Origin: Serendipita indica DSM 11827
Taxonomy: Eukaryota > Basidiomycota > Agaricomycetes > Sebacinales > Serendipitaceae
Reading direction: 5' to 3'
DNA length: 64,000 nucleotides
Assembly (NCBI GenBank): GCA_910890315.1
Contig: CAJVGD010000011.1
Location: forward strand, 620,001-684,000
Shown here: positions 21,927-34,595 of the stretch, piece after piece
How positions within the stretch are numbered: position 1 is the first letter of the stretch
Layout: every line of letters starts with the position of its first letter
Program-made: the position numbers and the translations under genes
The notes under the pieces: model-generated
Database searches by the model: none
Seen by the model: the letters and a program-made list of their open reading frames with translations, nothing else
What the model was told of the DNA's origin: nothing

Positions 21927-23700
21927 TCACTCTGGCCATGAACGTTTATGACGGCCACCCAGCGTTTGCAAGGAGTGCGTAGCCTCACTGTGCTCTGGCG
22001 TCGCCGTCCATGCGGCAAAGCCAAAGCTACGTGTGACAGTATCAATAGTAGCTGGGCGCACAGTGATTGAAGGGCCTGTTGCCCATCCCGGCTCGGTAGA
22101 CTGAGGATCATCCAATAGGATTGTTGCAAGCCGTCGGAACACGAGGAGCCAGTGGCAGGTAAGCGTGCACATTATGGCAAACTCGAGTACTGTCAACATG
22201 GGTAGAATCATCGAATTGAGGGTCTGCATCTATAAGGCGCATCAGTGCGAGTTACCTGTCGATTAGTGCTGGAAGCCTGCCGTGATGCAAAGGATCAACC
22301 TCGTCGAGAAGATTAGCTGTAAAGATATGAACTTTCGGTCAGATTCCTGTTCATCACGCACAGCAAAGTAGCTGAATCCATCTCTGTGGAGTGCAGCAAT
22401 AATGATTCCTGGGTTAGTTCGCCTGAGACTACGGCATTTGCGGTGGAACTGAATCGCATGGTAGAAGGTGGCTATAGCGATGATTATCTCGGCAATGAGC
22501 TTTGGATACATAAGCAAACTAGATTGCGCCTCATGCATATCCTACCGTGGACCCATAGTAGAGGGAATAGAACCTCTGCGGATCTCCCGTGCTGAGACAG
22601 GTATTGAGGGAAGGAACCCATGTCTGGTTTCCTGTATACCAGGTGAGAGATGAGATCTGTTTGAAACAGTAAACCTACTGGAGATTATGGTGGCGGTCAC
22701 AAGGACAAGGCCCAGGAGCGCTAGGTTTATCGCAGTAACCACGATCACGAGAAGTTTCTTTATAAACCTGTTGTTGACGTAAAGTGCATAAACACGGAGG
22801 GTGAATACAGCTGGTGGGTGGAGGTTGAGTTGATCAGACCGTCCCAAAAAGGATGCACCTACTTGTCACGGACATGGTGATGACTCCTTGAGCAAGAAGC
22901 GGGACGAAGTTACTGATTTGACATCTGTTCAGCTGTCAGTACCGCAGAACCAGAGCAGATTGGAGACGTGCAGCTGCAATGATATTAGTATGCGTCTACA
23001 GGAGGGATCCCGTCATACCCTTGTCGATATTGGATAGGTTCGTATGGGATTGATCACTACGATATCGTTAATTATCCTGCATAATGGCTGGGTCCCAACG
23101 AGTACTGACACCAGACCATAGGTAGCAGAACAATTAGTGGAATATAGCGAATCTTGGTGGACATGAGGGTCGAATAGCTTGGAAACCTGATTGGCAACTC
23201 ACCAGGCCGTAAAACGTTTTGACAAGGGCACCTTCCCTTGTCCAAATCAAGGAAACTTCGATGTCGAGATTTGACAGAATGTCCCAGAGCCAGATCACGA
23301 ATGCGGCAACCGTGATGTACGATGAAGCATGCAAATTAGGGGCCAGGAGAGCCACTTCTGCTGGGGGAACGATTCAGCTTGAGCGGGGGAGGTCATCATG
23401 GATGTTGACGTGTTCAGTCAATCAACGACTATAAATATGATAGGCTACCGCAAAGGGCTAGTTTCTTGGGTTAGTTCTCCTTTGATGCTAACCTTCCCCT
23501 CTATAGCCTAGCGCCAGGCACAGAAACAGCGCTGGGCGGGCGTCCATGTCGTAGAATTTCATCTCGCGTGCTCGACAGTGATCCGGGATGTGAACAAGTA
23601 CCCGCAGGACTGCTCTAGTTCGTCGACTCAGGATTTTGTGCTGGTGAGCGTAAACAACGTTGGCGGCGAGGCGAATAACCAACCATCGAATTCATATTTC
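21480..23700 (-). repeat. Tandem segmental duplication, left copy
   Basis: A unit of about 2.2 kb carries a DUF6533-like gene together with about 400 bp beyond its stop and about 300 bp upstream of its start. Its partner lies about 2.68 kb to the right. Similarity is patchy: flanks are clearly related but diverged, while the central part (about 22672-22985) is almost identical to the partner, introns included. Edges are approximate because similarity fades. Confidence 0.8.
21927..23399 (-). CDS. DUF6533-like multi-pass membrane protein, copy A
   Basis: Function unknown. The first membrane segment carries the family signature (TVAAFVIWLWDILSNLDIEV, then SLIW). Further hydrophobic segments follow, including AVFTLRVYALYVNNRF and a late one (MLTVLEFAIMCTLTCHW) before the conserved FRRLA. 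A C-terminal soluble tail ends KRSWPE at 21927. Exons are separated by introns of about 50 nt. The natural start ATG-ATG (23399/23396, MMTSPAQAES) is one base out of frame with the signature segment; the slip lies at a C5 run (complement of 23363-23367) where a sixth C would give ESFPPAEV. Either a missing base in the assembly or a real mutation that removes the N-terminus would explain it. It is twin to copy B. Confidence 0.65.
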
Positions 23701-24169
23701 TTCAGTATCCGCCGTTACACGCTGCTATTCTTTTGAGGGTCATCGGGCGCCATTTGAATTCGGTGACTCAAATTCTGAGACACAGGGGCTGACATCCCAG
23801 GAGCTTCGTCTCATTTGTGCTGCGGTACGTCTCCGTCCGGAGGTATCTGGACAGGTAGAGTTGGGAGATCGTACTTGGTCGTTCCTCTGCAGGTTCAGTT
23901 CATCCCAAGTAACATCGGCACTAGCTAGATTAGCGTAGTCAAAGCCGTCTTTACGAGTGTAGGACGTTGAGATGAGTAGATTATTCTCATAATCAGAATA
24001 AAGCGTTTACAATAATGTAGTGTGGACAGTAAAGCCAGGCCATAGATCCTACACAAGCAGAAAACACTAAAAGTGAAAATTTGAGATAGCTATTACACAA
24101 AACCATTGCATTGAACCTGGTCCATCGCGCTGACCATGTGTTTCGGCTCGTCAGTCAATTCTCAGTCGC
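23701..24169. other. Spacer between the two duplicated units
   Basis: About 470 bases that I cannot align with either repeat unit. The open frame ending near 23938 has no recognisable content. Confidence 0.4.
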
Positions 24170-26370
24170 TGCGATTATCGGATGACCCATATATAAAGCT
24201 ACTTCTGCCGTGCAACACATGAGTTGCTATCTTGAAGAATTGAGCGCCATCTGGAAATGTCTCCCCTCATGGTGGCGATCTAGAGACAATGGCTGACGAG
24301 GGATGGAGGGCCTCCTAAGGCCCGTTTGGCGGAGCTGGCTATACGGCACGGAGTCGACAACCCAGAGGTGCTATTTGACATCAGCTACTCCACCATGTCG
24401 ACTCTCCTCGCATCGCTGCCTGGCCTTCCACCGTATTCACTGTATGGCAGCGTAACGTATGTTCGCTTCCATTCTCTGCCTCTATTCGCGCGGTTCCAGC
24501 GAGCCCCAACACGCCGTGTTGGACTCCCCGACGCACAGGCTTTGCCCTCCTATCCATCCCATTTACGACGCGACTCAAAAGAGCGGGTTATACCGTAGAG
24601 AGTGAGTCATTCTGGCCACGAACGTTTATGAGAATCTCCCAGGGTTCGTAACGAATATGCAGTCTCACTGTGCTCTGACGTCGGCGCCCATACGGGAAAG
24701 CCAAAGCTACGTGTAACAGTGTCAGCAGCAGCTGGGACCCAAGTAATTGAAGGGCCTGTTGTATATCCCGGCTCGGAAGGTTGAAGATTGTCCGATAGGG
24801 ATATTGCGAGTTGTCGGAAGAGGAGGAGCCAGCGGCAGGTAAGCGTGCACATTATGGCAAACTCGAGTACTGTCAACATGGGTAGAATTATCGAATTGAG
24901 GGTCTGCATCTATAAGGCGCATCAGTGCGAGTTACCTATCCATTAGTGCCGGAAGCTTGCCATGATGCAAAGGATCAACCTCGTCGAGAAGATTAACTAT
25001 AAAGATATCAGCTTCCGGTCAGACTTACTTTCTGCAACGCACCGCAAAGTAGCTGAATCCATCTCTATGGAGTGCGGCAATAATGATTCCTGGGTTAGTT
25101 CGCCGGAGGCTGCGGCATTTGCTGTGGAAGTGAATCGCATGGTAGAAGGTGGCTATAGCGATGATTGTTTCGGCAATGAGCTTTGGATGCATGAGTAAAC
25201 TGGATATTGCACCTCATGGATACCCTACCGTGGACCCATAGTAGAGGGAATAGAACCTCTGCGGACTTTCTGGGTTGAGACAAATCTTGAGGGAGGGAAC
25301 CCATGTCTGGTTTCCTGTATACCAAGTGAGAGGCGAGATCTGTTTGAAACAGTAACCTACTGGAGATTATGGTGGCGGTCACAAGGACAAGGCCCAGGAG
25401 CGCTAGGTTTATCGCAGTAACCACGATCACGAGAAGTTTCTTTATAAACCTGTTGTTGACGTAAAGTGCATAAACGCGGAGGGTGAATACAGCTGGTGGG
25501 TGGAGGTTGAGTTGATCAGACCGTCCCAAAAAGGGATGCACCTACTTGTCACGGACATGGTGATGACTCCTTGAGCAAGAAGCGGGACGAAGTTACTGAT
25601 TTGACATCTGTTCAGCTGTCAGCACCACAGAACCAGAGCAGATTGGGGACGTGCAGCTGCAATGATATTAGTATGCGTCTACAGGAGGGACCCCATCATA
25701 CCCTTGTCGATATTGGATAGCTTCTTATGGGATTGGTCACTACGATATCGTCAATTCTCCTGTATAATGGCTGGGTCCAACAAATACTGACTCGAGACTA
25801 TAGGTAGTAGAACAAGTATTGGAGCATAGCGGATCTTGGTGGCCTTTAGAGGTCAATATCTTGAAAACTTAGACAACTCACCAGGATGTAAAATGTTTTG
25901 GCAACGGCACCTTCTCTCGTCCATATCAAGGAAACTTCGACATCGAATTTCAACATAATGTCCCAGAGCCAGACCACGAATGCGGCAACTGTGATGTACG
26001 ATGCCGCCTGCAAATTAGGAGCCAGGAAAACCACTTCTGCTGGGGGAACGATTCAGCTTGAGCGGGGGAGGCCATCATAGATGTGAATCTGGGGACGCGA
26101 CGCTCGTTCACGACCATACATATACTAGTCGACGGCCGCGAGGGCCGGTGTCTTGGGTTCGTGCCCCTTGATGCTGATCCCCTCACCCTATAGCCGAGTA
26201 CATCACACGGAAATAGCACTGAGCGGGCCCGTTGGTGTGCATGTCGTAAATCTTCATCTCGAGTGCTCAACAGTGATCTGAGTATGCAAACAGTACCCGC
26301 GGGATTGTCGACTCGGAATTTTTTGCTGGTAAGCTTAAACATCCTTGTTGACGGGGCGACGCCCTGATGC
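24170..26370 (-). repeat. Tandem segmental duplication, right copy
   Basis: Partner of 21480-23700 in the same orientation, starting about 2.68 kb to the right. The near-identical core corresponds to about 25343-25656. One visible difference in the core is an extra G in the G run near 25533. Confidence 0.8.
24607..26078 (-). CDS. DUF6533-like multi-pass membrane protein, copy B
   Basis: Twin of copy A, with the same exon layout, the same FTLRVYALYVNNRFIKK segment, FRQLA before the tail, and the same KRSWPE C-terminus at 24607. The first membrane segment reads TVAAFVVWLWDIMLKFDVEV. It shares with copy A the one-base mismatch between the ATG-ATG start (26078) and the membrane frame, at the equivalent C5 run (complement of 26042-26046). 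Because both copies have it, the change either pre-dates the duplication, was spread by conversion, or is a systematic homopolymer miscall. Function unknown. Confidence 0.65.
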
Positions 26371-27193
26371 GATGATATCGCGAGATGACCGTCAAGTGTC
26401 GGTGCAACTGCTATTTCCACCGTGATGCATTTGCCACTTCAGTCGAAGCATAATTAGACTCGGGAGACTTGCGATGCAACCGGGGGTTAACGCTGAGCAT
26501 AGGAGAAGGAAGGAAGTTGTCTGTTGGCCATACTTCTGACCGTTTCAAGAGCGTCCAAGGTACGAACCATGTTGTCGTCAAAACCCCAATGTTTCTTATT
26601 GAAATGGACGTTGCCGCGGCAGAAATAGCTGCCGTGTCGTTTCCTGCCCTCTGGAAGCGTTACCGGCCACAGGTTCTACTTGCTCGGTTACTCCCAGCAT
26701 CAGCGGTTTGACATTCGAAAAGAGTAGTGTGGGCGACGAGTTTGAACCTTTCACTCGGCGTTTAGACTAGATTCTAAGTAACCGCCGCCTTTCGTCATTG
26801 ACGAGCTTCAGATGTCAGACCAGCAACATTTTTTCTTGTTCATATTGCAAGGTTCAAGGAGACGTACACGAAGTAACAGTATGCATAAGGTAGAACTGGA
26901 TGGAGTGCTACTCCGTTCTCTCCCATCAGGCGTGCTCGCTTGGGCTGAGGAATGAGTGACTGTCATCCGAATGGCCGCCTATTTGGAAACAACTATGAAA
27001 CGGTGAGGTTGCTTTTAAAAGAAAAGGGCAAGGCACCAACGTACGGGCGAACCCTCCCTTTACTCGGCACCCATCGAGCCACTCAAGAGATGCAAAGGCG
27101 CATCACACCAGGTGTACCAGGTGGTGAAGCCATAGGTCTCCAGAGTCATCTGGTAGACCACACAAAAACAACGGCCGCGATAGTACGCCATTC
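26371..27193. other. Intergenic, copies B to C
   Basis: Open frames at 26469-26711 and 26952-27353 (plus) have no recognisable content; the second largely shadows the end of copy C. No repeat or RNA gene is seen. Confidence 0.45.
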
Positions 27194-28685
27194 TCACTCT
27201 GGCCATTGGTGCGCTTGCGAATCTCTCAATGTTTGCAGAGAATGCGGATCGCCGATATCTCGCGGCTCTGTCCATGTCGAGAAGCCGAAGCTGCGAGTAA
27301 TAGACTCGATGGTGCTTTTCGGAGGAACCGTGATCGAGGCGCCTGTCAGATAGTGCCCTTCCTGGGTGCTTTGAGAATCGTTCCAGACGGATATTGCAAG
27401 TTGCCGAAAGGAGAGCAACCAGCGGCCGGTCATGGTGGTCATGACTGCGAACTCGAGGTAGGTCAAGACTGGTACGATGATTGACGGAGCACTCCACATC
27501 TGGGCGGTTATATTAGTTTGAAGACATTCAAGTCGATTTCCAAAAACTTGCCAATGTGCAAAGAACTACCCTCGATGAGAAAATCAGCTCCAGAGGGTAT
27601 CAGCGTTCCGTCAGACTATTGCCAGCCAACGTACCGCAAAGTAACTGAACCCATCTCTATGTAGTGCGGTAATGACAATGCCTGGTGGGCTTCCTTTGAG
27701 ACCAGTGCCTTGGCGATGAAACCGAATCGCATGATACAGAGTGGCTATGGCAATGACAGTCTCTGTAATGAGCTGTGGGTTCACGAATAAGACAGGGCAT
27801 ATTTGCGATGATATTCATACCGTTGCTGCATAGTAGAGCGAAAAGGTCTGCAACGGAGCATTTGGGTTGAGACAAATGCCCAGGGGCTCGTACCATATCA
27901 CATCCCCTATGTATCACATAAGAGTCTCATCGCCTTTTGAAACATACGCACTAGAAATGGTGATTGCGGTTTGCAGGCCAAGGCCGAGAAGTGCCAAATG
28001 CAGGACAGCTGTCGCCGTTACGAGGAACGTTCTCATCGTCTGGTTGTTGTGTAGAGAGTATATACGCGGAGGGCAAACACGGCTGGTGAGAAGTTTTAGC
28101 TCGTCGGAGTGGCCGTTTTGGAATTTGGGGGGTGCCTACTCGTCACAACCATACTCGCGATTCCTTGGATGAACATCATGAAGAAGAAGGGAGACCGGCA
28201 GCTTTAGAATTTGAGTCTGTATACCCATTCATTGCGGGTTCCGGAGACGTACATCTGCACTCAAAGGGTCAGTCCCGTGGTAGAGAAACGAGATTATTTC
28301 GTACTCTACTCGATAATGACTGGCTCCGTATAGGGTTATACACTAGGAGACGATGTCAATCTCGTGTATTAATGGCTTCCAGGACGGGGGACAAACACCA
28401 AACATTGGGTATGAGGACGAGGGCAGGGATATAGCGAATCTTTTGAGCAGTAAATGAGCAATCCAGACTCGTCAAATTCGAACAGCGTACCACTCCATAC
28501 AACGTTTTGGCGATGGCGCCCTTGCGCAGCCAAATGACGGAGATCTCGACATTGAGATTGAGGAGCAAGTCCCAGAACCAGATGACGAGCGACGCGATCG
28601 CAATGTAAAACGTCGCATCCAAACTGGACGCCACACTGGCCTGGAGCTCTGGAGAGAGCGGTCCAGACTGGGCTGGGGTGGACAT
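27194..28685 (-). CDS. DUF6533-like multi-pass membrane protein, copy C
   Basis: Start at 28685 (MSTPAQSGPLSPELQA); another in-frame ATG lies at 28712. The signature segment reads IAIASLVIWFWDLLLNLNVEI, followed by SVIWLRKGAIAKTLYGV. After an intron of about 50 nt exon 2 reads IRYIPALVLIPN. The late membrane segment and FRQLAISVWND are present and the protein ends AHQWPE. Here the start and the signature are in one frame, which shows what copies A and B should look like. It is clearly more diverged from A and B than they are from each other. Function unknown. Confidence 0.75.
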
Positions 28686-29153
28686 CAAGTGGGCGGTCGA
28701 CAACTCGGACAAAAACTTGGATGTTTAACTTGGGTTTTGCAATGTGCACCAGGACCGCATCACCCGATATACACTCCCTACAATAGCCTAGCCTCCGTCC
28801 CCTACTCTGGCTCCGTTGAGCGGCTGCTACGCGATCAAGGCCTAGCTGCAGGGCTGCACATGTCCTTTTGTGAATAGTCGTACGCCACCTGAATCTCATA
28901 AAAAGCTCACGCTGTCCAGATGGGGTTTCGACTACCTCGTCCTCTGAGCCGCACATCGAAAATCATGCGCCTCGAGGTACGCGAGACAGTTCAGTACCGT
29001 GAAGCGCGGAAGTTCTTTCCTGTGGACTAGGAATCTAACCCACAATAGAACAGAATCCCACAGGCTTGGGTCATATTATCTAGCTGCCAGACATGAACAA
29101 CGCTACATCGACAGGCAAGAGATACAAGAGAGCGAGGCAGAAGGGAATAAAGT
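28686..29153. other. Intergenic, copy C to SET1 stop
   Basis: About 470 bases holding the promoter of copy C and the SET1 poly(A) region. No recognisable gene. Confidence 0.45.
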
Positions 29154-32100
29154 CTAGTTGAGGAAACCACGACATTTGGCAGCTCCACAGAGACACGGAA
29201 TCTATAATTGGTATCAGCACTGGCCGAGGACACCGAGTGTGTACACACACCTTTTCGTTTTCGATTGGAAAGTGATAGTCATACGTAACTTCGTCACCAG
29301 GATGAATGTCCACCTTTGCGTAAATAACAATCTTTTTCTGGCCGCCAATCGTGATAATCTTGGCCGTGCAATTTGGATCACATGAGTGGTTGATGAGACG
29401 CCTCCAAACAGTGTCAGACGGATGTGCCAGCGTTATGAAAATAGCACCCACCCAAGGTTTCCGATCTTCGTGGCATCGACCACCAAGTCATCGTCGATCC
29501 TAAATAAATAACTGCTTCCAATCCCACTCCTCTCATACGCGCGTTCCCTCTTCTCTGCAACCTGCTGTCGAATGACCTCACCGACGTACTCGATGACCAT
29601 CTCCCCCTTGGGAATCCGCTCGAGCGCATACAGACCCCAATCGTGAATCGGGCTCCTGGCAAATTGAAGTTGCTTCTTTCGCGACTGGAGTTGATTAAAT
29701 TTAATCGTAACTTCGGGGGCAGCAGCAAGTGTATCATGACCACTGACATGACCACCCGCTCCGCCAGCGCCGGCATCAACGGTGTTTTGCTGGCCTGGAT
29801 TCGCTTCAGCAAGAGAATTTGCCAGCGCTTGTCGGAGCATATTCTTTTGTTCAAGCCCCTGGGCCATCCTCCGTGTATTCGCCCGGTTCGAGCGGGATGA
29901 TACGGCATTCTTGAGTGCTGCTTGGTTGACCGTAATCTTGTTGGGCTCATTGTTCGCCGCCCCGCCTGGCCCGCTTCCTCCTGGACCGCTAGCCGTTCGT
30001 TTCGCGCGGTGGACATATTGCTCAACGTAGGATACCTTTGCTGCACTGGGAATCTTGTAATATCCCTCTGAGCGAGCCGATCCAGACGTATGCCCACGCC
30101 ACACAGTAACTTTTTTCGGCGGCGCAGGTGGTGGAGGAAAGGCGACCTTTAGGTCAGGATCGGATAGGTCAAAGCCATGGTCGGGGTCCTGACCAAGGTA
30201 TCGCATTAAGACAATCTTTGCAAAGTACGTGTCTTCGTCATCGTCTCCGAGGTTGAGATCCATGTTTGCTAGGCGAGACGACAAGTCATTCTCCGCCTCG
30301 GCCACACCCTGGAGAGGCTGTACCCGCGGTTTAGAGGGAGAGCTCCATTGAGGAACAGTGAGTTGGATAGGCGATGTAATATCAAAGGAAGGAATTTGAA
30401 CCTTGTATGGAGTATCGTCCACCAATGTTGATATGCCATCCATAACGTCGTGTCCTTCCTTCCTCGATTTCTCCTTTTTGGCTTTGGATGCCTTCGTCGT
30501 TTTTGGTTTGCGCTTCTTGCTCGAGGATCCAGGTGGCAGAAAATCGTTGTCCGCAAGATCGTCATCGAGGATAATCCCTAGCGACAGGGCCATGTCCTGT
30601 TCGGAGAATGGCTGCGGATGTCGGACAGGAGGAGGCTCCACGGTTTCTCTTCCTCGGACGAGGAAGATGCATCCAACTCCATTTCTCGCTCTCGACGGGA
30701 TTTGGCGCGGACATCCTTGCGTCTCATTTCCATCTCGGCCTCGTCGTCGATCTTGACTCCAGCAGCCTTTGTAGGCTCACGCCTTGTGCTTGGGAACTCG
30801 GACAGGGTCCTAGCCTTCTCTGGTTTGGAGACATTGAGAGGCGTAGCGGAGATGGTTTGCTTTCTTGTTGCATCTTCCGTTTGAAGGAGAGGCCCTTGAG
30901 TCCATTGATACGCTTGAGGACGTTGAGACCCATCATGGCATCCTCCCTCTCCTGTTGCTCTTGAGACATGCCTCCCTCGTCTATGTTCGCAACAGCGTTG
31001 GCCCCGGCAGCACTTTCAATCTCGCGACGACTCCTCTCTTCGACGATGAGCATTCGCACGCGCTCGACGACGACACGCTCCCGGACGTCTCTTTCCGCTT
31101 GGGCCCTGAGCTCTTTGACGATCATCTCTCGCACTTCCTTGACGAGCGCCGCCTCGTTGTACTTTTTCGGTTTAGCGACAACCTTGTGCGGAGGGTTGCA
31201 CACATTCATCTTCACAGTGTAACGGTTGAGTGGTCGTCCATCCAGAATGAGCGTGGCTCGCCGTGCTGCAGAAGCGTCTCGGAAGGTAACATACCACCCA
31301 GTGTGGTCGTGTACAACCTGTTTGAAGGGAGGGGTATCAGCTCATGCTCCCATAGTCGACAGACGGGGGCAACCAGTTACTCACATCGTCGGGGTCAAAG
31401 CCATCGAAAAACTCCATCACATCCTTTTCTCGCAGACCAATCATGCCACTTCGATCCAAGACACCTCGCCCTGTAGGAAGGCCGTCAAGGCGAATGTGCT
31501 CCTTTCCATTCTTCTGGAGAACTAGGATCAATGCCTCGTGAGCTGCTTCTTTATCTTCTTCGTCTTGAGGCTTTGGCAAGGGTGGCGGGGGTTCGGAAGG
31601 TGGGGGTGGTGCAGGCGCATTGACCCGTGCAGACAATAGCGCCGAGCTCGGAGGCATCGAAAAGGATGGTGGTGGCGCAGAAGGGACAGGAGGAGGAGCG
31701 GTCGTAGGTGGTGGAGGTGTCGGAGTCCGAATATGCGCATTGTGGGTATCACTGAGCTTCAAGAGGCCCGATTTGGACGAAGGCGGCTGTGGCAGCGGCG
31801 TCGAAGGTGGGGGAGTAGAAGCCATACGAGATCCCAGCAAAACGCTAGCACCCCTCGAGCTAGAGGAGACTTGACCAATCTTTCTTGTACTATGCGGCGG
31901 TAATGCCTGCTGGATGGCAGCAGGCGGGGGGCGTGCTGGGAGGAAAGGATGCGCTGGATTCACCGGAGCCGCGGGTTGTTGGGACGGCTGTGGCGTCGTT
32001 TCTGACGCGTTCAATGGCGTGCCTGTCGATCCGGCGCGTTTAGCATCATCTCCGTTTGGTCCATGCGCAGACGTGGCCCGTCGCCGCCTGGCCGCAATTT

Positions 32101-33063
32101 CTCGGTCAACGAGCTCCTTACACTTTTCGCCATTGTCCAGCTCGACTGTCACGACGAGGCCCTCGGTTCCAACTCCGATCCTCTGCCCATTCTCTCGCTG
32201 TGCAATCATTTTTGCTGTCTCATGAGAATCGTAACGGATAAACACAATCCCCAGGGGGGCACCACTCGAGTAATCAGCTTTCGTTTCAAATGCGACGATG
32301 GGTGCATGCTGGCTGAAATGACGACGAACGTGGGGGTATGGTGTCAGCGGCGAGAGGCCGCTGACGAGGATCGAAGTGGGCGGAGCGGGTCCGACCGAGT
32401 TGTTGTCGTACTGTAGAATGCAAAGAGCGCATCAGTTATCGTTGAAAGCACCTCTGTATAAGAGGCTTTGCTCACCTCCCATTCCAATGTATAAAACAGC
32501 TCTCGCCATTTCTTCATGCCTCTTCCTGTGAGGTCTTTCCCAGCCTTTTTTGCGACGAGGCGAGGATCTCGAATCTCGAGCTCTCGCTGGCCAGGTTCGA
32601 CACGGCCATCGTATCGGAAGATGATTTCCTTTCCGCGAGAGCGTTTCGGGTCGAGATTTGGATCGTAGACTGCAAACCAATTGCGTTTTCGTGGCTCCTC
32701 AGGCGGCGGTGGCCATGCGGGAATTTCAAGCTGTAGTGGTTGAGAGGAAGAGAAGAGCGAGGGCGCCGTTGGTGGACCGCGGAGAGAGGGCGGCAAACCA
32801 CTGCTACCGCTGCTGGTGCTATTGTGTCTGGATAGCGAATATTCTGATGGACGCGTAGAGTCACCGCGTGTACTCGCCCACGGATGCTGCTGGTCGTGTT
32901 GGCGGTGGGTGTGGACGGGCAGCGCTGGAGGAAATGATGAGCAATTCTCGTTCTCAATCGCTCCTTCTTCCTCTTCCTCGTCGTCGACGGCGTTGTTGGC
33001 CCGCGCTAGCAGCATCATCGCGCCAGACGAGCTCGACGAGAACGACGGCCAGCTCATCGTCAC
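29154..33063 (-). CDS. SET1: SET1, histone H3 lysine-4 methyltransferase (COMPASS catalytic subunit)
   Basis: About 1,200 residues. The N-terminal part has the SET1 region with [15 protein letters not shown], then an RRM-like domain ([32 protein letters not shown]), a Pro-rich stretch, a second RNA-binding part ([19 protein letters not shown]) and a Lys/Glu-rich linker. The C-terminal SET domain reads [48 protein letters not shown] and [13 protein letters not shown]. An intron precedes the last exon, which gives the post-SET motif [14 protein letters not shown] and the stop at 29154. The NHSCDPNC and zinc Cys residues are all present. Two one-base frame slips occur in the linker: at 30861-30863 (T run on the plus strand) and 30642-30643 (GG); one extra base at each joins all coding frames. 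The start at 33063 could also be the ATG two codons later. Confidence 0.93.
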
Positions 33064-34295
33064 GTCTGGTCTATTCTACAATGTGTCTACACGTCTGTGA
33101 AGACTGTTGTCGCCGTCGTTGCGCTTTTTTGTCCCCGAAGTTGGCAAGCGTAGCGTCGCGTCAAGCGCAAAGGTTTCCTCAACGTTGGACCGCGCCATCT
33201 CACCCCGTTCGCCTCTGCAAGCTCGGGTCTGTACATGAAAGGAAGCGTGAATACAGCTTCATTCACACTCGGCAACTATCCATGTGTAGTTATCACCGGC
33301 ATCGGGGTATGGGACAGCGAGCACGAACAGCGGCGCCAAACGCAACCTGGGCTGAGTTCCCAACAACATAGGATGCTCTCACGTCATCCCACAGGCGATT
33401 GCCAGTCTTCCTGGGGCCCAAATGAGCTCGCCTCCCACCATCGCTGCGCTCGCGAGATGCTGGCAGACTTGTGGATCCACATAATATCTCAAAGGCTGGT
33501 AGAGAGGGATGATTTAGCCCGCGGCGTTGGCCGAATCAGCGCATTCGAGCGGGCATTCGGAGGGAGATCATTCTCAAGCTGAGACCATCCTAAAGAAGTC
33601 AAATCAGAGCTACGCAAGCGATCTGGGTGACCATATCATCATCGAAGGATGGACGACGCTGGTTGCCCAATTGTGCTTCGCTACTAGAGTAGCTAGATCG
33701 GGATTAGCTGTAAGCTCATTTCCGGCAATGCCATCTGTCGCTGATGCCTTTCCTCTCCTCAGACAAGTATTTCATCTGTACGATGTCAGTTTGAATCAGC
33801 CGCGCTAACTATATAAAGGGCTTCGGGCGGACGAAACTGCTTGTCTTCAATAACCCTCTAAGTGTGTTTACCAGCTCACAAGCGGCTTAGTTTACATTCC
33901 GTGCATAGATTCATGTTGTCGTAGTATGCAATCCCAGTACCATACGTCTTATGAACTCAGAACCAACCTCTGCTCCTTAGAGGGTCAATTCCTTGGTCTC
34001 CGCGATTGGCAAACGCCTCCATATGACTTACTCAGTATCCATTGACCTGCGCGCCTAACTTCCGACACCGTCGGATGAGGTTGATTTACAATCTGACAAG
34101 AACTAGAACGAGGCCATGGGTTGCATGGATGGACCAAACGGCAATTTGCAAAAGGATCCGAAATGAACTATGGACGGGCTCGGTGTTTGAGGGGCGAGCA
34201 TTAAGTGTGTTCCCAACGTTTCCTTCCTGTACCGACAGGGTCCTAACTTCGCCACCAGGTGGTCTTCACATCAAGAATGGTCATGTTGAATACTA
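33064..34295. other. Intergenic, upstream of SET1
   Basis: About 1.2 kb. Frames such as 33235-33582 and 33527-33808 (plus) are open but carry nothing I recognise. The SET1 promoter should lie within the first few hundred bases. Confidence 0.45.
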
Positions 34296-34595
34296 GTGAG
34301 CCTTCTTGCCACGTATGCGGAAGAATACTTACCATTCTCGGCTCTTGAGCGATCCGTCATCCAAGACGCTCACTCTGGTAGATATCGAGTTCGCCGCAGC
34401 CCAAGCGCTGACGAGTCATTATCCTTCAGACAACTCGCTCTGAGTTTCGGGAACGATTATGTTAGTCTGGAGGCAGGAAATTCGACTACTGCATCGATAG
34501 ACGAATCTATGGAGAGCACCCTTGATAATCTCAACGATGGTTTCAGTCTCTCGTTTTGGAACCGAGGACGGGCAAATGAAGGATGGAATGCCTGA
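34296..34595 (+). pseudogene. Relic of a DUF6533-like gene (3' end only)
   Basis: The translated frame contains LSFRQLALSFGNDYVSLEAG followed by an acidic tail ending near FSLSFWNRG. The SFRQLA motif plus a short soluble tail is the C-terminal signature of the DUF6533-like genes nearby (SFRQLAMSFWGD in the copy at the right window edge). The preceding membrane segments and the N-terminal WLWDI signature cannot be found upstream, so this looks like a truncated copy. A chance match of the short motif is possible. Confidence 0.45.

Noticed and set aside
21927-26078. The tandem repeat as a transposon
   Set aside because: The repeated unit is a multi-exon membrane-protein gene with its own flanks; I see no terminal inverted repeats, transposase or target-site duplication.
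31620-32225. Long plus-strand Gly-rich frames opposite SET1
   Set aside because: They mirror the Pro-rich coding stretch of SET1 on the other strand and have no independent support.
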